NCBI RefSeq assembly: GCF_042680605.1
Contig: NZ_JBHUEE010000001.1
Location: forward strand, 248,001 to 312,000
Direction of reading: 5' to 3'
From: Allobogoriella deserti
GTDB taxonomy: Bacteria; Actinomycetota; Actinomycetes; Actinomycetales; Actinomycetaceae
Length of the DNA stretch: 64,000 nucleotides
Positions 24,955-33,322 of the stretch are shown here, one piece after another; within the stretch, counting starts at the first letter, position 1; each line of letters begins with the position of its first letter. The notes under the pieces are model-generated. The model did no database searches, was not told the origin of the DNA, and saw nothing but the letters and a program-made list of their open reading frames with translations. Position numbers and translations under genes: made by a program.

Positions 24955-26133
24955 ATGGCTCGTACCGTGCTGGTGTGGTCCGACGAGCTCGTCGGCTATG
25001 ACTTCGGCGCCGGGCACCCGATGGCGCCGGCGCGGCTCGTCCTCACGGTCGAGCTCATGCGGGAGCTCGGCGTTCTCGACGCCGACGACCTCGAGGTGCT
25101 CGGCGCACCGGTCGCCGAGGACGCGGACCTGCTGCGGATCCACACCGCCAACTACGTGGCGGCGGTCCGGGACGCCGAGGGGGACGGCCAGGCCCGCGAG
25201 AGCATCGGCCTCGGCACCGTGGACAACCCCGTCTTCCCGCACGTGCACACCGCCTCGGCACGGGTCGCCGGAGCCACGTTGCGTGCGGCGCGATCCGTCT
25301 GGCAGGCGACGGGACCGGCGCGGGCGCTGAGCCTGGCCGGCGGACTGCATCACGCCATGGCCGACCGCGCCTCCGGGTTCTGCGTATACAACGACGTCGC
25401 CATCGCGATCGCGTGGCTCGTCGAGGCCGGCGCGCGGGTCGCCTACGTCGACCTCGACGCGCACCACGGCGACGGCGTCGAGCGCGCCTTCTTCGACGAC
25501 GACCGCGTGCTGACGATCTCGGTGCACCAGCACCCGGGCACCCTGTTCCCGGGCACCGGCTACCCGCAGGACATCGGCGCCGGGACCGCCCGGGGCGGGG
25601 CGGCCAACGTCGCGTTGCCCGCCGGGACCTCCGACGCCGACTGGTTGCGTGCCGTGGACGCGGTCGCGCGGCCCCTGGTGCGGCATCACGCCCCGGACGT
25701 GCTGGTCACCCAGCACGGCTGCGACAGTCACGGCAACGACCCGCTCACCGAGCTCGAGGTCTCGGTCGACGCCCAGCGCCGTGCCGCGATACTGATGGCC
25801 GAGCTGGCAGACGATCACGCCGGCGGACGGTGGCTCGCGACCGGAGGCGGCGGCTACGACGTCGTCGGGGTCGTCCCCCGGGCGTGGGCGCATCTGGCCG
25901 CGGTGCTAACCGGCCGGCCGATCGACCCGGCGACCGAGGTCCCGCAGACCTGGCAGCGGCGGGTGACCAAGCTGGCGGACCTGCGCCCCCCGTCGACGAT
26001 GTCCGACGGCGGCGTGGGCGACTTCACGCCGTTCACGGACGGATACAACCCCGACGACGCCGTCGACCGCGCCATCATGGCGACCCGCCAGGCGGTCTTT
26101 CCGTGGCACGGGCTGGACGCCGTCCTGGACTGA
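24955..26133 (+). CDS. acuC: Acetoin utilization protein AcuC, class I histone-deacetylase-like
   Basis: A 392-residue zinc-dependent deacetylase. Catalytic features: the histidine pair in LAGGLHHAMADRASGFCVYN, the metal ligands in YVDLDAHHGDGVERAF, the VHQHPGTLFPGTG block, and LVTQHGCDSHGNDPL with the second aspartate. Homologues deacetylate acetyl-CoA synthetase and thereby activate acetate use; no acs lies nearby. The start ATG 24955 lies 8 bases after TACGGT (24941-24946) with no ribosome site, suggesting a leaderless mRNA. It is divergent from the potassium uptake operon. Confidence 0.9.
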   Translation: MARTVLVWSDELVGYDFGAGHPMAPARLVLTVELMRELGVLDADDLEVLGAPVAEDADLLRIHTANYVAAVRDAEGDGQARESIGLGTVDNPVFPHVHTASARVAGATLRAARSVWQATGPARALSLAGGLHHAMADRASGFCVYNDVAIAIAWLVEAGARVAYVDLDAHHGDGVERAFFDDDRVLTISVHQHPGTLFPGTGYPQDIGAGTARGGAANVALPAGTSDADWLRAVDAVARPLVRHHAPDVLVTQHGCDSHGNDPLTELEVSVDAQRRAAILMAELADDHAGGRWLATGGGGYDVVGVVPRAWAHLAAVLTGRPIDPATEVPQTWQRRVTKLADLRPPSTMSDGGVGDFTPFTDGYNPDDAVDRAIMATRQAVFPWHGLDAVLD

Positions 26134-26216
26134 GCCCTGGACAGATGGAGTACGCTCGGGCGGCGTTGGACGTGACCGAACTGAGACCAAACGTTTCGGT
26201 CGGGCGCACGTACCTC

Positions 26217-26222
26217 TATATT
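26217..26222 (+). promoter_or_regulatory. Candidate -10 element of the small HTH gene
   Basis: TATATT stands out in GC-rich DNA, 50 bases before the ATG at 26273. A dyad GACCGAA/TTCGGTC (26174-26180 and 26195-26201) overlaps the expected -35 area. No good -35 sequence is seen. Confidence 0.4.
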
Positions 26223-26272
26223 GCGAGGTGCGTCAGGGTCGCCGACCGGCGGCAACGAGAGAACGGGTGGAG

Positions 26273-26482
26273 ATGGCCGACCAGCTGGGAGCGCCGCGGT
26301 TCCTGACCGTGGCCGAGGTCGCCCAGCTGATGCGGGTGTCCAAGATGACGGTGTATCGGATGGTGCACGCCGGTGATCTGCCCGCCGTGCGCATGGGCCG
26401 GTCCTTCCGCGTCCCGGAGGCCGCCGTGGAGAAGCTCATCGCCGAAGGCCTTGGCGACGAGTGGGGCGCCGCCGCGCAGTAG
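26273..26482 (+). CDS. Small excisionase/BldC-type helix-turn-helix protein
   Basis: A 69-residue DNA-binding protein of the MerR-like excisionase family: FLTVAEVAQLMRVSKMTVYR is the helix-turn-helix, followed by the wing MVHAGDLPAVRMGRSFRVPE. No catalytic domain. ATG 26273 follows GGTGGAG closely. In mycobacteria a gene of this type (Rv0500A) precedes the bS22 gene (Rv0500B), and the same order is seen here; that synteny rather than any phage context explains the excisionase-like name. Role in the cell is unclear; the related BldC is a developmental regulator. Confidence 0.85.
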   Translation: MADQLGAPRFLTVAEVAQLMRVSKMTVYRMVHAGDLPAVRMGRSFRVPEAAVEKLIAEGLGDEWGAAAQ

Positions 26483-26493
26483 GCCGTCCTGCA

Positions 26494-26563
26494 CCGAGAG
26501 CGGACGATTGAGTCAAGAGCGGATGTTTGAACGTCCGCTCTTGACTGAGGTTTCCGCTCTCGG
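26494..26563. repeat. Intergenic palindromic element, copy 2
   Basis: Outer arms CCGAGAGCGGA (26494-26504) and TCCGCTCTCGG (26553-26563) are perfect. The inner hairpin is 17 pairs (26511-26527 with 26530-26546) with one G-T wobble and loop TG. Relative to copy 3, two adjacent A-T pairs in the inner stem are T-A pairs, so pairing is kept while sequence changes. It begins 12 bases after the stop of the small HTH gene. Confidence 0.85.
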
Positions 26564-26629
26564 CGGGCGCCGCTCGGGCTAGGGCAGTGGCGGCGAGATC
26601 CGCGCCGGCAGGTAGACTTCTTCAGTTCC

Positions 26630-26648
26630 GCGCGAGCCAGGCTCGCGC
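26630..26648 (+). promoter_or_regulatory. Small leader hairpin before bS22
   Basis: An 8-base perfect stem, GCGCGAGC (26630-26637) with GCTCGCGC (26641-26648), loop CAG, 35 bases ahead of the bS22 GTG. A TAGACT hexamer at 26613-26618 could be the -10, which would place the hairpin at the 5' end of the mRNA. A role in autoregulation is only a guess. Confidence 0.35.
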
Positions 26649-26682
26649 CGACCCGATGTCACGACCGATCAGTGAGGTACCC

Positions 26683-26781
26683 GTGGGTTCAGTCATCAAG
26701 AAGCGCCGCAAGCGCATGTCCAAGAAGAAGCACCGCAAGCTGCTTCGGCGCACGCGGCACCAGCGCCGGAACAAGAAGTAG
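26683..26781 (+). CDS. Small ribosomal protein bS22 (AURKAIP1/COX24 domain)
   Basis: A 32-residue protein, almost all basic: GSVIKKRRKRMSKKKHRKLL, then arginine-rich to the end KK. This is near-identical in layout to mycobacterial Rv0500B, described as ribosomal protein bS22 of the small subunit, near the decoding region. GTG 26683 has GAGG about 6 bases upstream. It is easily missed because of its length. The neighbours (small HTH gene upstream, glutaredoxin gene 23 bases downstream) match the conserved actinobacterial order. Confidence 0.92.
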   Translation: MGSVIKKRRKRMSKKKHRKLLRRTRHQRRNKK

Positions 26782-26804
26782 CCGACGCCGCAGGAGCGAG
26801 AGGC

Positions 26805-27068
26805 ATGACCGCACCCGTCGAACCGTCCGAGGTTCGCGTCGTGCTCTACGGGCGCGACGGCTGCCACCTGTGTGACCGCGCCCGCGCCACGCTCGAACGG
26901 GTGCGCGCCGAGACCGGTGAGAGTTACGTCGAGATCGACGTCGACAGCGACGACGACCTACGGGAGCGCTACGGCGAGCTCGTCCCCGTGGTCACGGTGG
27001 ACGGGACCCAGCAGGGGTACTGGCGCATCGAGGCCGACCGGGTGAAGGCGGCACTGGCGGACCGGTAG
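26805..27068 (+). CDS. Glutaredoxin-family protein
   Basis: An 87-residue thioredoxin-fold protein with the redox motif in VVLYGRDGCHLCDRARATL (CHLC at about residues 22-25) and the cis-proline region LVPVVTVDG. Actinobacteria commonly carry such a short glutaredoxin-like protein near bS22 (compare Rv0508 in the same region of M. tuberculosis). Partner and reductant are unknown. It starts 23 bases after bS22, probably the same transcript, and is followed by a strong terminator. Confidence 0.85.
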   Translation: MTAPVEPSEVRVVLYGRDGCHLCDRARATLERVRAETGESYVEIDVDSDDDLRERYGELVPVVTVDGTQQGYWRIEADRVKAALADR

Positions 27069-27101
27069 GGGTCGGCACGGCCACACCGGCGGCGAGAACG
27101 A

Positions 27102-27135
27102 GACGAGGACGGCGGCTACGGCCGCCGTCCTCGTC
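27102..27135. terminator. Hairpin terminator between the glutaredoxin and YceI genes
   Basis: A perfect 15-base stem (27102-27116 with 27121-27135; left arm GACGAGGACGGCGGC) and a four-base loop TACG, 33 bases after the glutaredoxin stop and between convergent genes. No T-tract. Confidence 0.75.
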
Positions 27136-27193
27136 GCGTGTGCGCCGGTCCGCCGGTTGTCGTCTCGACCGGCCCGCGCCTGTGACGCAGTGG

Positions 27194-27769
27194 TCAGGCG
27201 TTCGTCTCGGCTTCGGCCGACTCGGCCGCCTCGCCGGCGTCGGCGGTCGCCTCCACCTCGAGGGTGATGGTGACCTTCTCGCCGACGAGGACGCCGCCGG
27301 TCTCGAGGGCGGCGTTCCACGTGAGGTCGAAGTCCTTGCGGTTGATGACGGTCTGGCCGCTGAAGCCGATGCGCTCGTTGCCGAACGGGTCGGTGGCGGC
27401 GCCGTTGAACTCAGCCTGGAGCTCGACCTGCCGGGTCACGCCGTTGATGGTGAGGTCACCGGTGACCGTCAGGTCCTCCTCGGTGCCGCTGACCGCCCTG
27501 GAGACGAAGGTCCACTCCGGCTTGTTCTCGGCGTCCCAGAAGTCGGGCGAGCGCAGGTGGCCGTCACGGTTGGCGTCGCCGGTGTCCACGGACGCGGCCT
27601 CGATGGTGACGTTCACCGACGAGTCGGCGAGGTTCTCACCGACGGTGATGGTGCCCGAGAAGCCGAGGAACTTGCCCCGCACCTTCGAGATGCCGGCGTG
27701 CCGGACCGAGAATCCGATCTCGGTGTGCGACGGGTCGATGACGTAGGTGCCTGCGGGAATCGTGCTCAT
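27194..27769 (-). CDS. YceI-family lipid/polyisoprenoid-binding protein
   Basis: A 191-residue beta-barrel lipocalin-like protein: GTYVIDPSHTEIGFSVRHAG at the start, a SVDTGDANRDGHLRSPDFWD block, LTINGVTRQV and a final ITLEVEAT strand. No signal peptide is present, so it is probably cytoplasmic, unlike E. coli YceI. The C-terminal tail is alanine/glutamate-rich. The family binds long isoprenoid chains; a link to the quinone pathway genes in this window is only suggestive. It is divergent from a MarR gene with a clear palindrome between. Confidence 0.9.
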   Translation of the reverse strand: MSTIPAGTYVIDPSHTEIGFSVRHAGISKVRGKFLGFSGTITVGENLADSSVNVTIEAASVDTGDANRDGHLRSPDFWDAENKPEWTFVSRAVSGTEEDLTVTGDLTINGVTRQVELQAEFNGAATDPFGNERIGFSGQTVINRKDFDLTWNAALETGGVLVGEKVTITLEVEATADAGEAAESAEAETNA

Positions 27770-27803
27770 ACCGTGGTCCTCCTCAGTGGCCCCGCGCGGG
27801 ACC

Positions 27804-27833
27804 GAAGTAGTTGACGTTTAAACTATATACTTC
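27804..27833. promoter_or_regulatory. Candidate MarR operator between yceI-like and marR genes
   Basis: An AT-rich dyad in GC-rich DNA: core palindrome GTTTAAAC (27816-27823), TAGTT/AACTA around it, and outer arms GAAGTA (27804-27809) and TACTTC (27828-27833). It lies 35 bases upstream of the YceI start and 79 bases upstream of the MarR start, in position to control both. Confidence 0.65.
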
Positions 27834-27911
27834 TCGGGTCGACATGAGGCAAGAGGTGGGCGGTGATCCGGCGGTGCGCCGGTGCGGACCTACCGGACGA
27901 GGGAGAGCAAC

Positions 27912-28400
27912 GTGACCGATGTGCGTTGGCTGAGCGCCGCGGAGCAGCAGTCGTGGCGCAACTACCTGCGCGGCAATGCGGCTCTGGCGGAGCTGCTGAA
28001 CCGGGACCTGGTCGCCACCGCCGGCCTCTCCCTCAGTGAGTATGAGATCCTCGTCCGTCTCTCTGAGGCGGATGGATGCACGCTGCGCATGTCGGTACTC
28101 GCGGAGGACCTCGTCCATTCGCGCTCGCGCCTGACGCACGAGGTGCGCCGGCTCGAGGCGGAAGGACTGGTCGAACGCCGGCCGTGCCCGCAGGACCGGC
28201 GCGGCATCAACGCCGTGCTCACCGACGCCGGACTCGCCCGCCTCCAGGCTGCTGCCCCCGGCCACGTGGAGTCGGTACGGCGGCGCCTGGTGGACAGACT
28301 GACCCCCGAGCAGTTCGCCCAGCTCGGCGAGATCATGGCGCTCATCGCCGCCGACGAAACGCGACCGCGGAGCCACGTCGGCCCGCCGGACGGGGCGTGA
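27912..28400 (+). CDS. MarR-family transcriptional regulator
   Basis: A 162-residue winged-helix regulator: LSLSEYEILVRLSEADGC, recognition region LRMSVLAEDLVHSRSRLTHE, then the wing GLVERRPCPQDRRGINAVLT. GTG 27912 is chosen because GGGAGAG lies 6 bases upstream. Divergent from the YceI gene with a palindromic site between them, it most likely represses that gene and itself. The ligand is unknown; cysteines lie in the domain core and in the wing, so redox sensing is possible. Confidence 0.88.
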   Translation: MTDVRWLSAAEQQSWRNYLRGNAALAELLNRDLVATAGLSLSEYEILVRLSEADGCTLRMSVLAEDLVHSRSRLTHEVRRLEAEGLVERRPCPQDRRGINAVLTDAGLARLQAAAPGHVESVRRRLVDRLTPEQFAQLGEIMALIAADETRPRSHVGPPDGA

Positions 28401-28477
28401 GCGTTCTCACCGTGCGGCGAGCCGGCCGGCGCCGGGCAACCCGCGGCGCACCGGCCGGGCGATGCGACACTGGGAGC

Positions 28478-29191
28478 ATGGAGCGCACCACCGTCCACCT
28501 CATGCGACACGGCGAGGTGCACAACCCCGACGGCATCCTCTACGGACGCCTGTCCGGGTACCGGCTCTCCGACCGTGGCCGCCAGATGGCCGCTCGCGTG
28601 GCCGAGGACCTCCGTGAAGGCGGGCACGACGTGCGTGCCGTCGTCGCCTCGCCGCTGCTGCGTGCGCAGCAGACTGCTGCCGCCACCGCCGAGGCGTACG
28701 GGCTCGAGGTGGCCACCGACCCGCGGCTCATCGAGGCCGCCAACCACTTCGAAGGACTCGCCGTCAGCGCCGACCGCCGGCAACTCGCCCATCCGCGGCA
28801 CTGGCCGGCGTACCTCAACCCGCTCCGGCCGAGCTGGGGCGAGCCGTACCGCGCTCAGGTGCGCCGGGTCCGGGACGCCGTGGTCGCCGTGCTGGACAAG
28901 GTCGCGGGCGGAGAAGCCGTCCTGGTCAGCCACCAGCTCCCCATCTGGGTGACACGCCGTCACCTGGAGGGGCGGCCGCTCTGGCACGACCCCCGGCGCC
29001 GGGAATGCTCCCTCGCATCGCTGACGTCATTGACGTTCGTCGGACGCAGGCTGATCGCCGTCGGGTACCGCGAGCCCGCCGCCGACCTCCTGGTCGGGGC
29101 GCGCGACACCGTGCCGGGCACGTCGCCGGCCGACCTGCCCGCCACTGTCACCTCCGCCCAGCCGGTGCCCGGGGAGGGGGCGACGGCGTGA
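28478..29191 (+). CDS. Histidine phosphatase family protein (phosphoglycerate mutase-like)
   Basis: A 237-residue protein with the phosphohistidine motif VHLMRHGEVHNP at the N-terminus, YRLSDRGRQMAAR, VVASPLLRAQQTA, the second catalytic histidine in AVLVSHQLPIW. In the mycobacterial and other actinobacterial genomes a gene of this type precedes the cytochrome c biogenesis genes, as here. Substrate unknown; there is no sign of a true glycolytic mutase. The stop overlaps the GTG of the next gene by two bases, indicating coupling. Confidence 0.88.
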   Translation: MERTTVHLMRHGEVHNPDGILYGRLSGYRLSDRGRQMAARVAEDLREGGHDVRAVVASPLLRAQQTAAATAEAYGLEVATDPRLIEAANHFEGLAVSADRRQLAHPRHWPAYLNPLRPSWGEPYRAQVRRVRDAVVAVLDKVAGGEAVLVSHQLPIWVTRRHLEGRPLWHDPRRRECSLASLTSLTFVGRRLIAVGYREPAADLLVGARDTVPGTSPADLPATVTSAQPVPGEGATA

Positions 29192-29796
29192 GAGCACGTT
29201 CCGTCGTGGCGGCGGTCGCCGTCGTACTCGCCGCGCTCGCCGGCTGCGCGCCGGCGGGAACAGACGACGGTGGGGGAGCCGGAGCGGTCGACGCCGGCTA
29301 CGAGTCCGGCGACGGGTCGTTCACCACCTGGGAGCCCGACGAGCGCGGCGAGCCCGTCGAGCACACGGGCACCACCTACGACGGCACCGAGGTCGATCTC
29401 GCGAGCATGCGCGGTGACGTCGTCGTGCTGAACTTCTGGTACGCCGCCTGCCCCCCGTGCCGGGCCGAGGCGCCGGACCTGAAGGCCATCGCCGAGGACT
29501 ACACCGGCCAGGACGGCCCCGGGGTGCAGATGCTCGGGGTCAACCCGCGCGACGACACCGGCACCGCACAGGCCTTCGAGCGCACCTTCGACCTGCCATA
29601 CCCCTCCCTGCACGACGAGCGGGCGCAGGCGGTGGCGGCCCTGGAGGGGGTCGTGCCGCTGCAAGCCATGCCCTCGACGGTGGTGATCGACCGCGAGGGC
29701 CGGGTGGCCGCCCGCGTCCTCGGCCAGGCGGATCCGGAGATCCTGCGCGGCCTCATCGACGACGTCGTCGCCGAGGACGCAGGGCAGGAGTCCTGA
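29188..29796 (+). CDS. resA: Thioredoxin-like lipoprotein for cytochrome c maturation (ResA/TlpA)
   Basis: A 202-residue exported protein. Lipobox LAALAGC at the N-terminus marks a lipoprotein; the TlpA-like thioredoxin fold has the redox pair in NFWYAACPPCRAEAP and the cis-proline region AMPSTVVIDREG. It should reduce apocytochrome c cysteines outside the membrane, fed by CcdA. The GTG start overlaps the preceding stop codon. First gene of the resA-ccdA-resB-ccsB set. Confidence 0.9.
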   Translation: MRARSVVAAVAVVLAALAGCAPAGTDDGGGAGAVDAGYESGDGSFTTWEPDERGEPVEHTGTTYDGTEVDLASMRGDVVVLNFWYAACPPCRAEAPDLKAIAEDYTGQDGPGVQMLGVNPRDDTGTAQAFERTFDLPYPSLHDERAQAVAALEGVVPLQAMPSTVVIDREGRVAARVLGQADPEILRGLIDDVVAEDAGQES

Positions 29797-29797
29797 C

Positions 29798-30586
29798 ATG
29801 TGGGACCAGCTCGGGCAGACTTTCCAGCACACGGTGGTGGATGGCTCCATGCTGGCCGCCCTGCCGGTGGCGGCAATCGCCGGCCTGGTCTCCTTCGCCT
29901 CGCCGTGTGTGCTGCCGTTGCTTCCCGGCTACGTCGGATACCTCGGCGGCATGTCCTCCGTCACCGGGGCCGTCGGCGCCACGGCGGCCGGCGGACGGCG
30001 CCCGCGCTTCGACCTGCGGCTGCTGGCCGGGGTGTTGCTCTTCGTCGCCGGGTTCTCCGCCGTCTTCGTCCTCCTCGGTGTCGCGTTCTCCCTCGCCGGG
30101 CTCGCCCTGCAGCAGTGGATGGACATCGTGCTGCGGGTCCTCGGCATCGTGGTGATCCTGCTCGGTCTGGCCTTCCTGGGGTACCTGCCGTTCCTGCAGA
30201 CCGACCGGCGCCCGCACCTCGCGCCGCGTGCCGGGCTGGTCGGGGCCCCGCTCCTCGGCGTGGCGTTCGGACTCGGGTGGGCACCGTGCATCGGGCCGAC
30301 GCTCGCGGCGGTGCTCACCCTGTCCTTCGGTGGCGCCGACCCCGGCCGCGGGGTGGTGCTCGCCGTGGCCTACTGCCTCGGTCTGGGCGTCCCGTTCGTC
30401 GTGGTCGCCATGGTGTTGTCGAGTTCGACCCGCCTGCTACGCGTCCTCGGCCGGCATCGCCGCACGGTCCAGCGACTCGGTGGCGGACTGCTGGTGCTCC
30501 TCGGGTTGGCACTGGTCACCGGACTGTGGGCCGACTTGTCCGGGTACCTGCAGGGACTCGTCCAGGGCTTCGAGACGGTGGTGTGA
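29798..30586 (+). CDS. ccdA: Cytochrome c biogenesis thiol-disulfide transporter CcdA
   Basis: A 262-residue membrane protein with six or seven hydrophobic segments. Conserved cysteines lie in VSFASPCVLPLLPGYVGYL and in FGLGWAPCIGPTLAAVL; in the family these pass reducing equivalents from cytoplasmic thioredoxin to ResA. ATG 29798 is one base after the resA stop. The resB gene starts directly at the end of ccdA. Confidence 0.95.
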   Translation: MWDQLGQTFQHTVVDGSMLAALPVAAIAGLVSFASPCVLPLLPGYVGYLGGMSSVTGAVGATAAGGRRPRFDLRLLAGVLLFVAGFSAVFVLLGVAFSLAGLALQQWMDIVLRVLGIVVILLGLAFLGYLPFLQTDRRPHLAPRAGLVGAPLLGVAFGLGWAPCIGPTLAAVLTLSFGGADPGRGVVLAVAYCLGLGVPFVVVAMVLSSSTRLLRVLGRHRRTVQRLGGGLLVLLGLALVTGLWADLSGYLQGLVQGFETVV

Positions 30587-32308
30587 GTGGCTGAGCACGA
30601 GCGGCAGACGGTCGCCGCGAGCGAGGCGGACCCGACCAACCTCAGCTCGAAGGCGGGACAGGGCGAACGACTCGCCGAGGGGGAGCGCCCCGGCGCGGAC
30701 GGTGCGGCTCCCGACCGGCCGGAGGTGAGTCAGCCGAGCCTCGGGCTGCTCGGCTGGTTGCGGTGGATATGGCGGCAGCTGACCAGCATGCGGGTGGCGC
30801 TCATGCTGCTGCTCCTGCTCGCGGTGGCCGCGCTGCCCGGCTCGTTCATCCCGCAGACGCCCCAGGACCCCGCCGCCGTCACGGACTTCCGGACCGATCA
30901 CCCGGCGCTGGCGCCGTGGCTGGACCGGCTGGGCTTCTTCGACGTCTACAGCTCGGTCTGGTTCGCGGCGATCTACCTGATGCTGTTCACCTCGCTCATC
31001 GGCTGCATCGTGCCACGCGTGGCTACCCACTGGCGCGCCCTGCGGGCTCGGCCGCCGCGCGTGCCACGCCGGTTCGACCGGTTCCCGGCCAAGCGCTCGG
31101 TGCTGCTCGCCGAGGACGCCGACACTGTCGAGGCCGCCGTCCTGCGGCGACTCAAGGGGCGGTACCGGGCTGCGGTGACCGACCGCGGGATCACCGCCGA
31201 GCGTGGCTACTTGCGCGAGACCGGCAACATCGTCTTCCACCTGGCCCTGGTGGGCGTGCTCGTCTCCTTCGCCGCCGGTCAGCTCTACAGCTACCGCGGC
31301 CAGGCGGTGGTCGTCGAGGGGGAGTCGTTCGCCAACTCGGTCGTCGATTACGACAGCTTCGACCCGGGCACGTTCTTCGACTCCGGCGATCTCGAGCCGT
31401 TCACGTTCACCCTGGACGAGTTGCGCTCGGAGTTCACCGTCGACGCGCAGGCGCGCGGATTCGGAGCCGACGTCACCGTCACCGAACCGGGCGGCGGCAC
31501 CCATCGGGACACCATCGTGCCCAACGAGCCGATGAACGCGGGCGGCGCCAACGTCTACCTCTCCGGCAACGGCTACGCACCACGGCTGACGGTCCGCGAC
31601 GGCGCGGGGGAGACGGCGTTCTCCGGCACCGTCCCGTTCCTTCCCGAGGACGACGTCTACACCTCCCGCGGCGTCGTCAAGGTGCCCGACGTCAGCGGCG
31701 GGCAGGAGCAGATCGGCCTGACCGGCGCGCTGCTGCCCACCGCCGTGGTCGAGCCGGACGGTTCCGGCGCCCATTCGGTCCATCCGCAGCCCAACGCCCC
31801 GCTACTGGTGCTCACGCTGTGGGCCGGCGACCTCGGCCTGGACGAGGGCGTCCCGCAGAACGTCTACGTCCTCGACACCGACGAGATGCGCCAGGTCTAC
31901 GAGGAGCGCGAGGACGGCTCGCCCGGGTTGGCGGAGACCGGCCAGCAGCCGGTGACCCTGTTCATCGAGCCAGGGCAGACGGTCCAGCTGCCCGAAGGGC
32001 TCGGCTCGGTCAGCTGGGACGGCCTGCCCCGGTTCGCCGCCCTCGACCTGCGCTACGACCCGTCGCTTCCGTACCTGCTCGGATCCTCGATCGCCGCGAT
32101 GCTCGGGCTGTTCGCCTCGCTGTTCGTGCCGCGGCGGCGGCTGTGGGTCCGGCTGGAGCCTGCGGCCGGTGGCCGGACCCGGCTCACCTCCGCCGCCCTC
32201 GCCCGCGGGGACGACCCGGGCCTGGGCCGGGAGCTGGACCGGGTGGTCGAGGCCGCCGGCACGCCGGTGCAGAATGAGGAGACAGACACGAAGGGAACGT
32301 CCCGATGA
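30587..32308 (+). CDS. resB: Cytochrome c biogenesis protein ResB (CcsA-partner, system II)
   Basis: A 573-residue membrane protein: about 60 polar N-terminal residues, then hydrophobic segments (VALMLLLLLAVAALPGSFIP, IYLMLFTSLIGCIVP, IVFHLALVGVLVSFAAGQ), a large external domain, and a last transmembrane segment YLLGSSIAAMLGLFASLFVP. With CcsB it delivers heme to apocytochrome c. GTG 30587 abuts the ccdA stop. The end overlaps the ccsB ATG by 4 bases. Confidence 0.93.
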   Translation: MAEHERQTVAASEADPTNLSSKAGQGERLAEGERPGADGAAPDRPEVSQPSLGLLGWLRWIWRQLTSMRVALMLLLLLAVAALPGSFIPQTPQDPAAVTDFRTDHPALAPWLDRLGFFDVYSSVWFAAIYLMLFTSLIGCIVPRVATHWRALRARPPRVPRRFDRFPAKRSVLLAEDADTVEAAVLRRLKGRYRAAVTDRGITAERGYLRETGNIVFHLALVGVLVSFAAGQLYSYRGQAVVVEGESFANSVVDYDSFDPGTFFDSGDLEPFTFTLDELRSEFTVDAQARGFGADVTVTEPGGGTHRDTIVPNEPMNAGGANVYLSGNGYAPRLTVRDGAGETAFSGTVPFLPEDDVYTSRGVVKVPDVSGGQEQIGLTGALLPTAVVEPDGSGAHSVHPQPNAPLLVLTLWAGDLGLDEGVPQNVYVLDTDEMRQVYEEREDGSPGLAETGQQPVTLFIEPGQTVQLPEGLGSVSWDGLPRFAALDLRYDPSLPYLLGSSIAAMLGLFASLFVPRRRLWVRLEPAAGGRTRLTSAALARGDDPGLGRELDRVVEAAGTPVQNEETDTKGTSR

Positions 32309-33261
32309 CCGACGTCGGCCAGCTCAGCACCCTCCTCATCTACGGAACCATGGCGGCCTACGGGGTCGCCCTGGTCGCCTTCGCCGTCGACCTGTCCGGG
32401 CTGCGTGACCGCGGCCCCGAGGGACGACCGCGCAAGGCCGTCGGCATCGCCATGTCGACGACGACGCTGGGGGTGGTGCTGCATCTTGCCGGGGTCGTGC
32501 TGCGCGGCGTGGCCGCCGGCCGGGTGCCGTGGGCGAACATGTACGAGTTCTCCATCCTCGCCACCCTCATCGCCGTGGGTGTGTTCCTCGGACTGCAGCG
32601 CGGCCGGGACATGCGCTTCCTCGGCACCTTCGTCCTCGGGCCGACCCTCCTGCTCCTCGGCATCGCCGTCTCGGTGCTCTACGTCCGCGCCGACGGCGTC
32701 CAACCCATCCTGGACAGTTACTGGCTGATCATCCACGTCTCCATTGCCACCATCGCTACCGGCATCCTGACCGTGGCGGCGACCCTGTCCGTCCTGCAGC
32801 TCGTCCAGGAGCGCGCCGAGCTTCGGCAGGTCGAGCAGGAGGCCGCCGAGGTCGCCGACCGGGAACTCGTCGGCGCCGGCGCGCCGGCCCGGCCGGCCTC
32901 CCGCGGACCCGGCCGTGGCCGCCGGTCGAAGGTATGGCAGGCGATGCCGAACTCGGCCGAGCTCGAGCGGCTGGCGTTCCGGCTCAACGCCGTCGGCTTC
33001 ATGCTGTGGACCTTCACGGTCGTCGCCGGAGCCATCTGGGCCGAGCACGCCTGGGGCCGGCCGTGGGGCTGGGACCCGAAGGAGGTCTTCTCGTTCGTGG
33101 TCTGGGTCGTCTACGCGGCCTACCTGCACTCCCGCGCCACCCGCGGCTGGGAGGGGAGGCGCGCCGCCTACCTGTCGATCTTCGGGTTCGCCTGCGTGCT
33201 GGCGAACTACTTCCTCGTCAACTTCCTCTTCGACAGCATGCACGCCTACAGCGGACTCTGA
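32305..33261 (+). CDS. ccsB: Cytochrome c synthase subunit CcsB (ResC)
   Basis: A 318-residue polytopic protein with the tryptophan-rich heme-handling motif WGRPWGWDPKEVFSFVVW and ligand-type histidines in IIHVSIATIATG, in AEHAWGRP, and near the end. A polar loop of about 50 residues rich in proline and arginine interrupts the helices near residue 200. It is the last gene of the system II operon, which supplies cytochrome c for the bc-type complex typical of actinobacteria. Confidence 0.95.
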   Translation: MTDVGQLSTLLIYGTMAAYGVALVAFAVDLSGLRDRGPEGRPRKAVGIAMSTTTLGVVLHLAGVVLRGVAAGRVPWANMYEFSILATLIAVGVFLGLQRGRDMRFLGTFVLGPTLLLLGIAVSVLYVRADGVQPILDSYWLIIHVSIATIATGILTVAATLSVLQLVQERAELRQVEQEAAEVADRELVGAGAPARPASRGPGRGRRSKVWQAMPNSAELERLAFRLNAVGFMLWTFTVVAGAIWAEHAWGRPWGWDPKEVFSFVVWVVYAAYLHSRATRGWEGRRAAYLSIFGFACVLANYFLVNFLFDSMHAYSGL

Positions 33262-33322
33262 GGCTGCGCCGTCGCCGGGCCACGCCGCGACGACGGTACC
33301 GTCCGGCGCGGGTCTCCTCGGC

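Noticed and set aside
26273..26482. Excisionase pointing to a prophage or integrated element
   Set aside because: The gene is in a conserved actinobacterial order with bS22; no integrase, att repeat or phage gene is nearby.
33292..33303. Palindrome GACGGTACCGTC after ccsB as a terminator
   Set aside because: It has no loop and no flanking stem extension, so it cannot form a normal hairpin; chance is likely.
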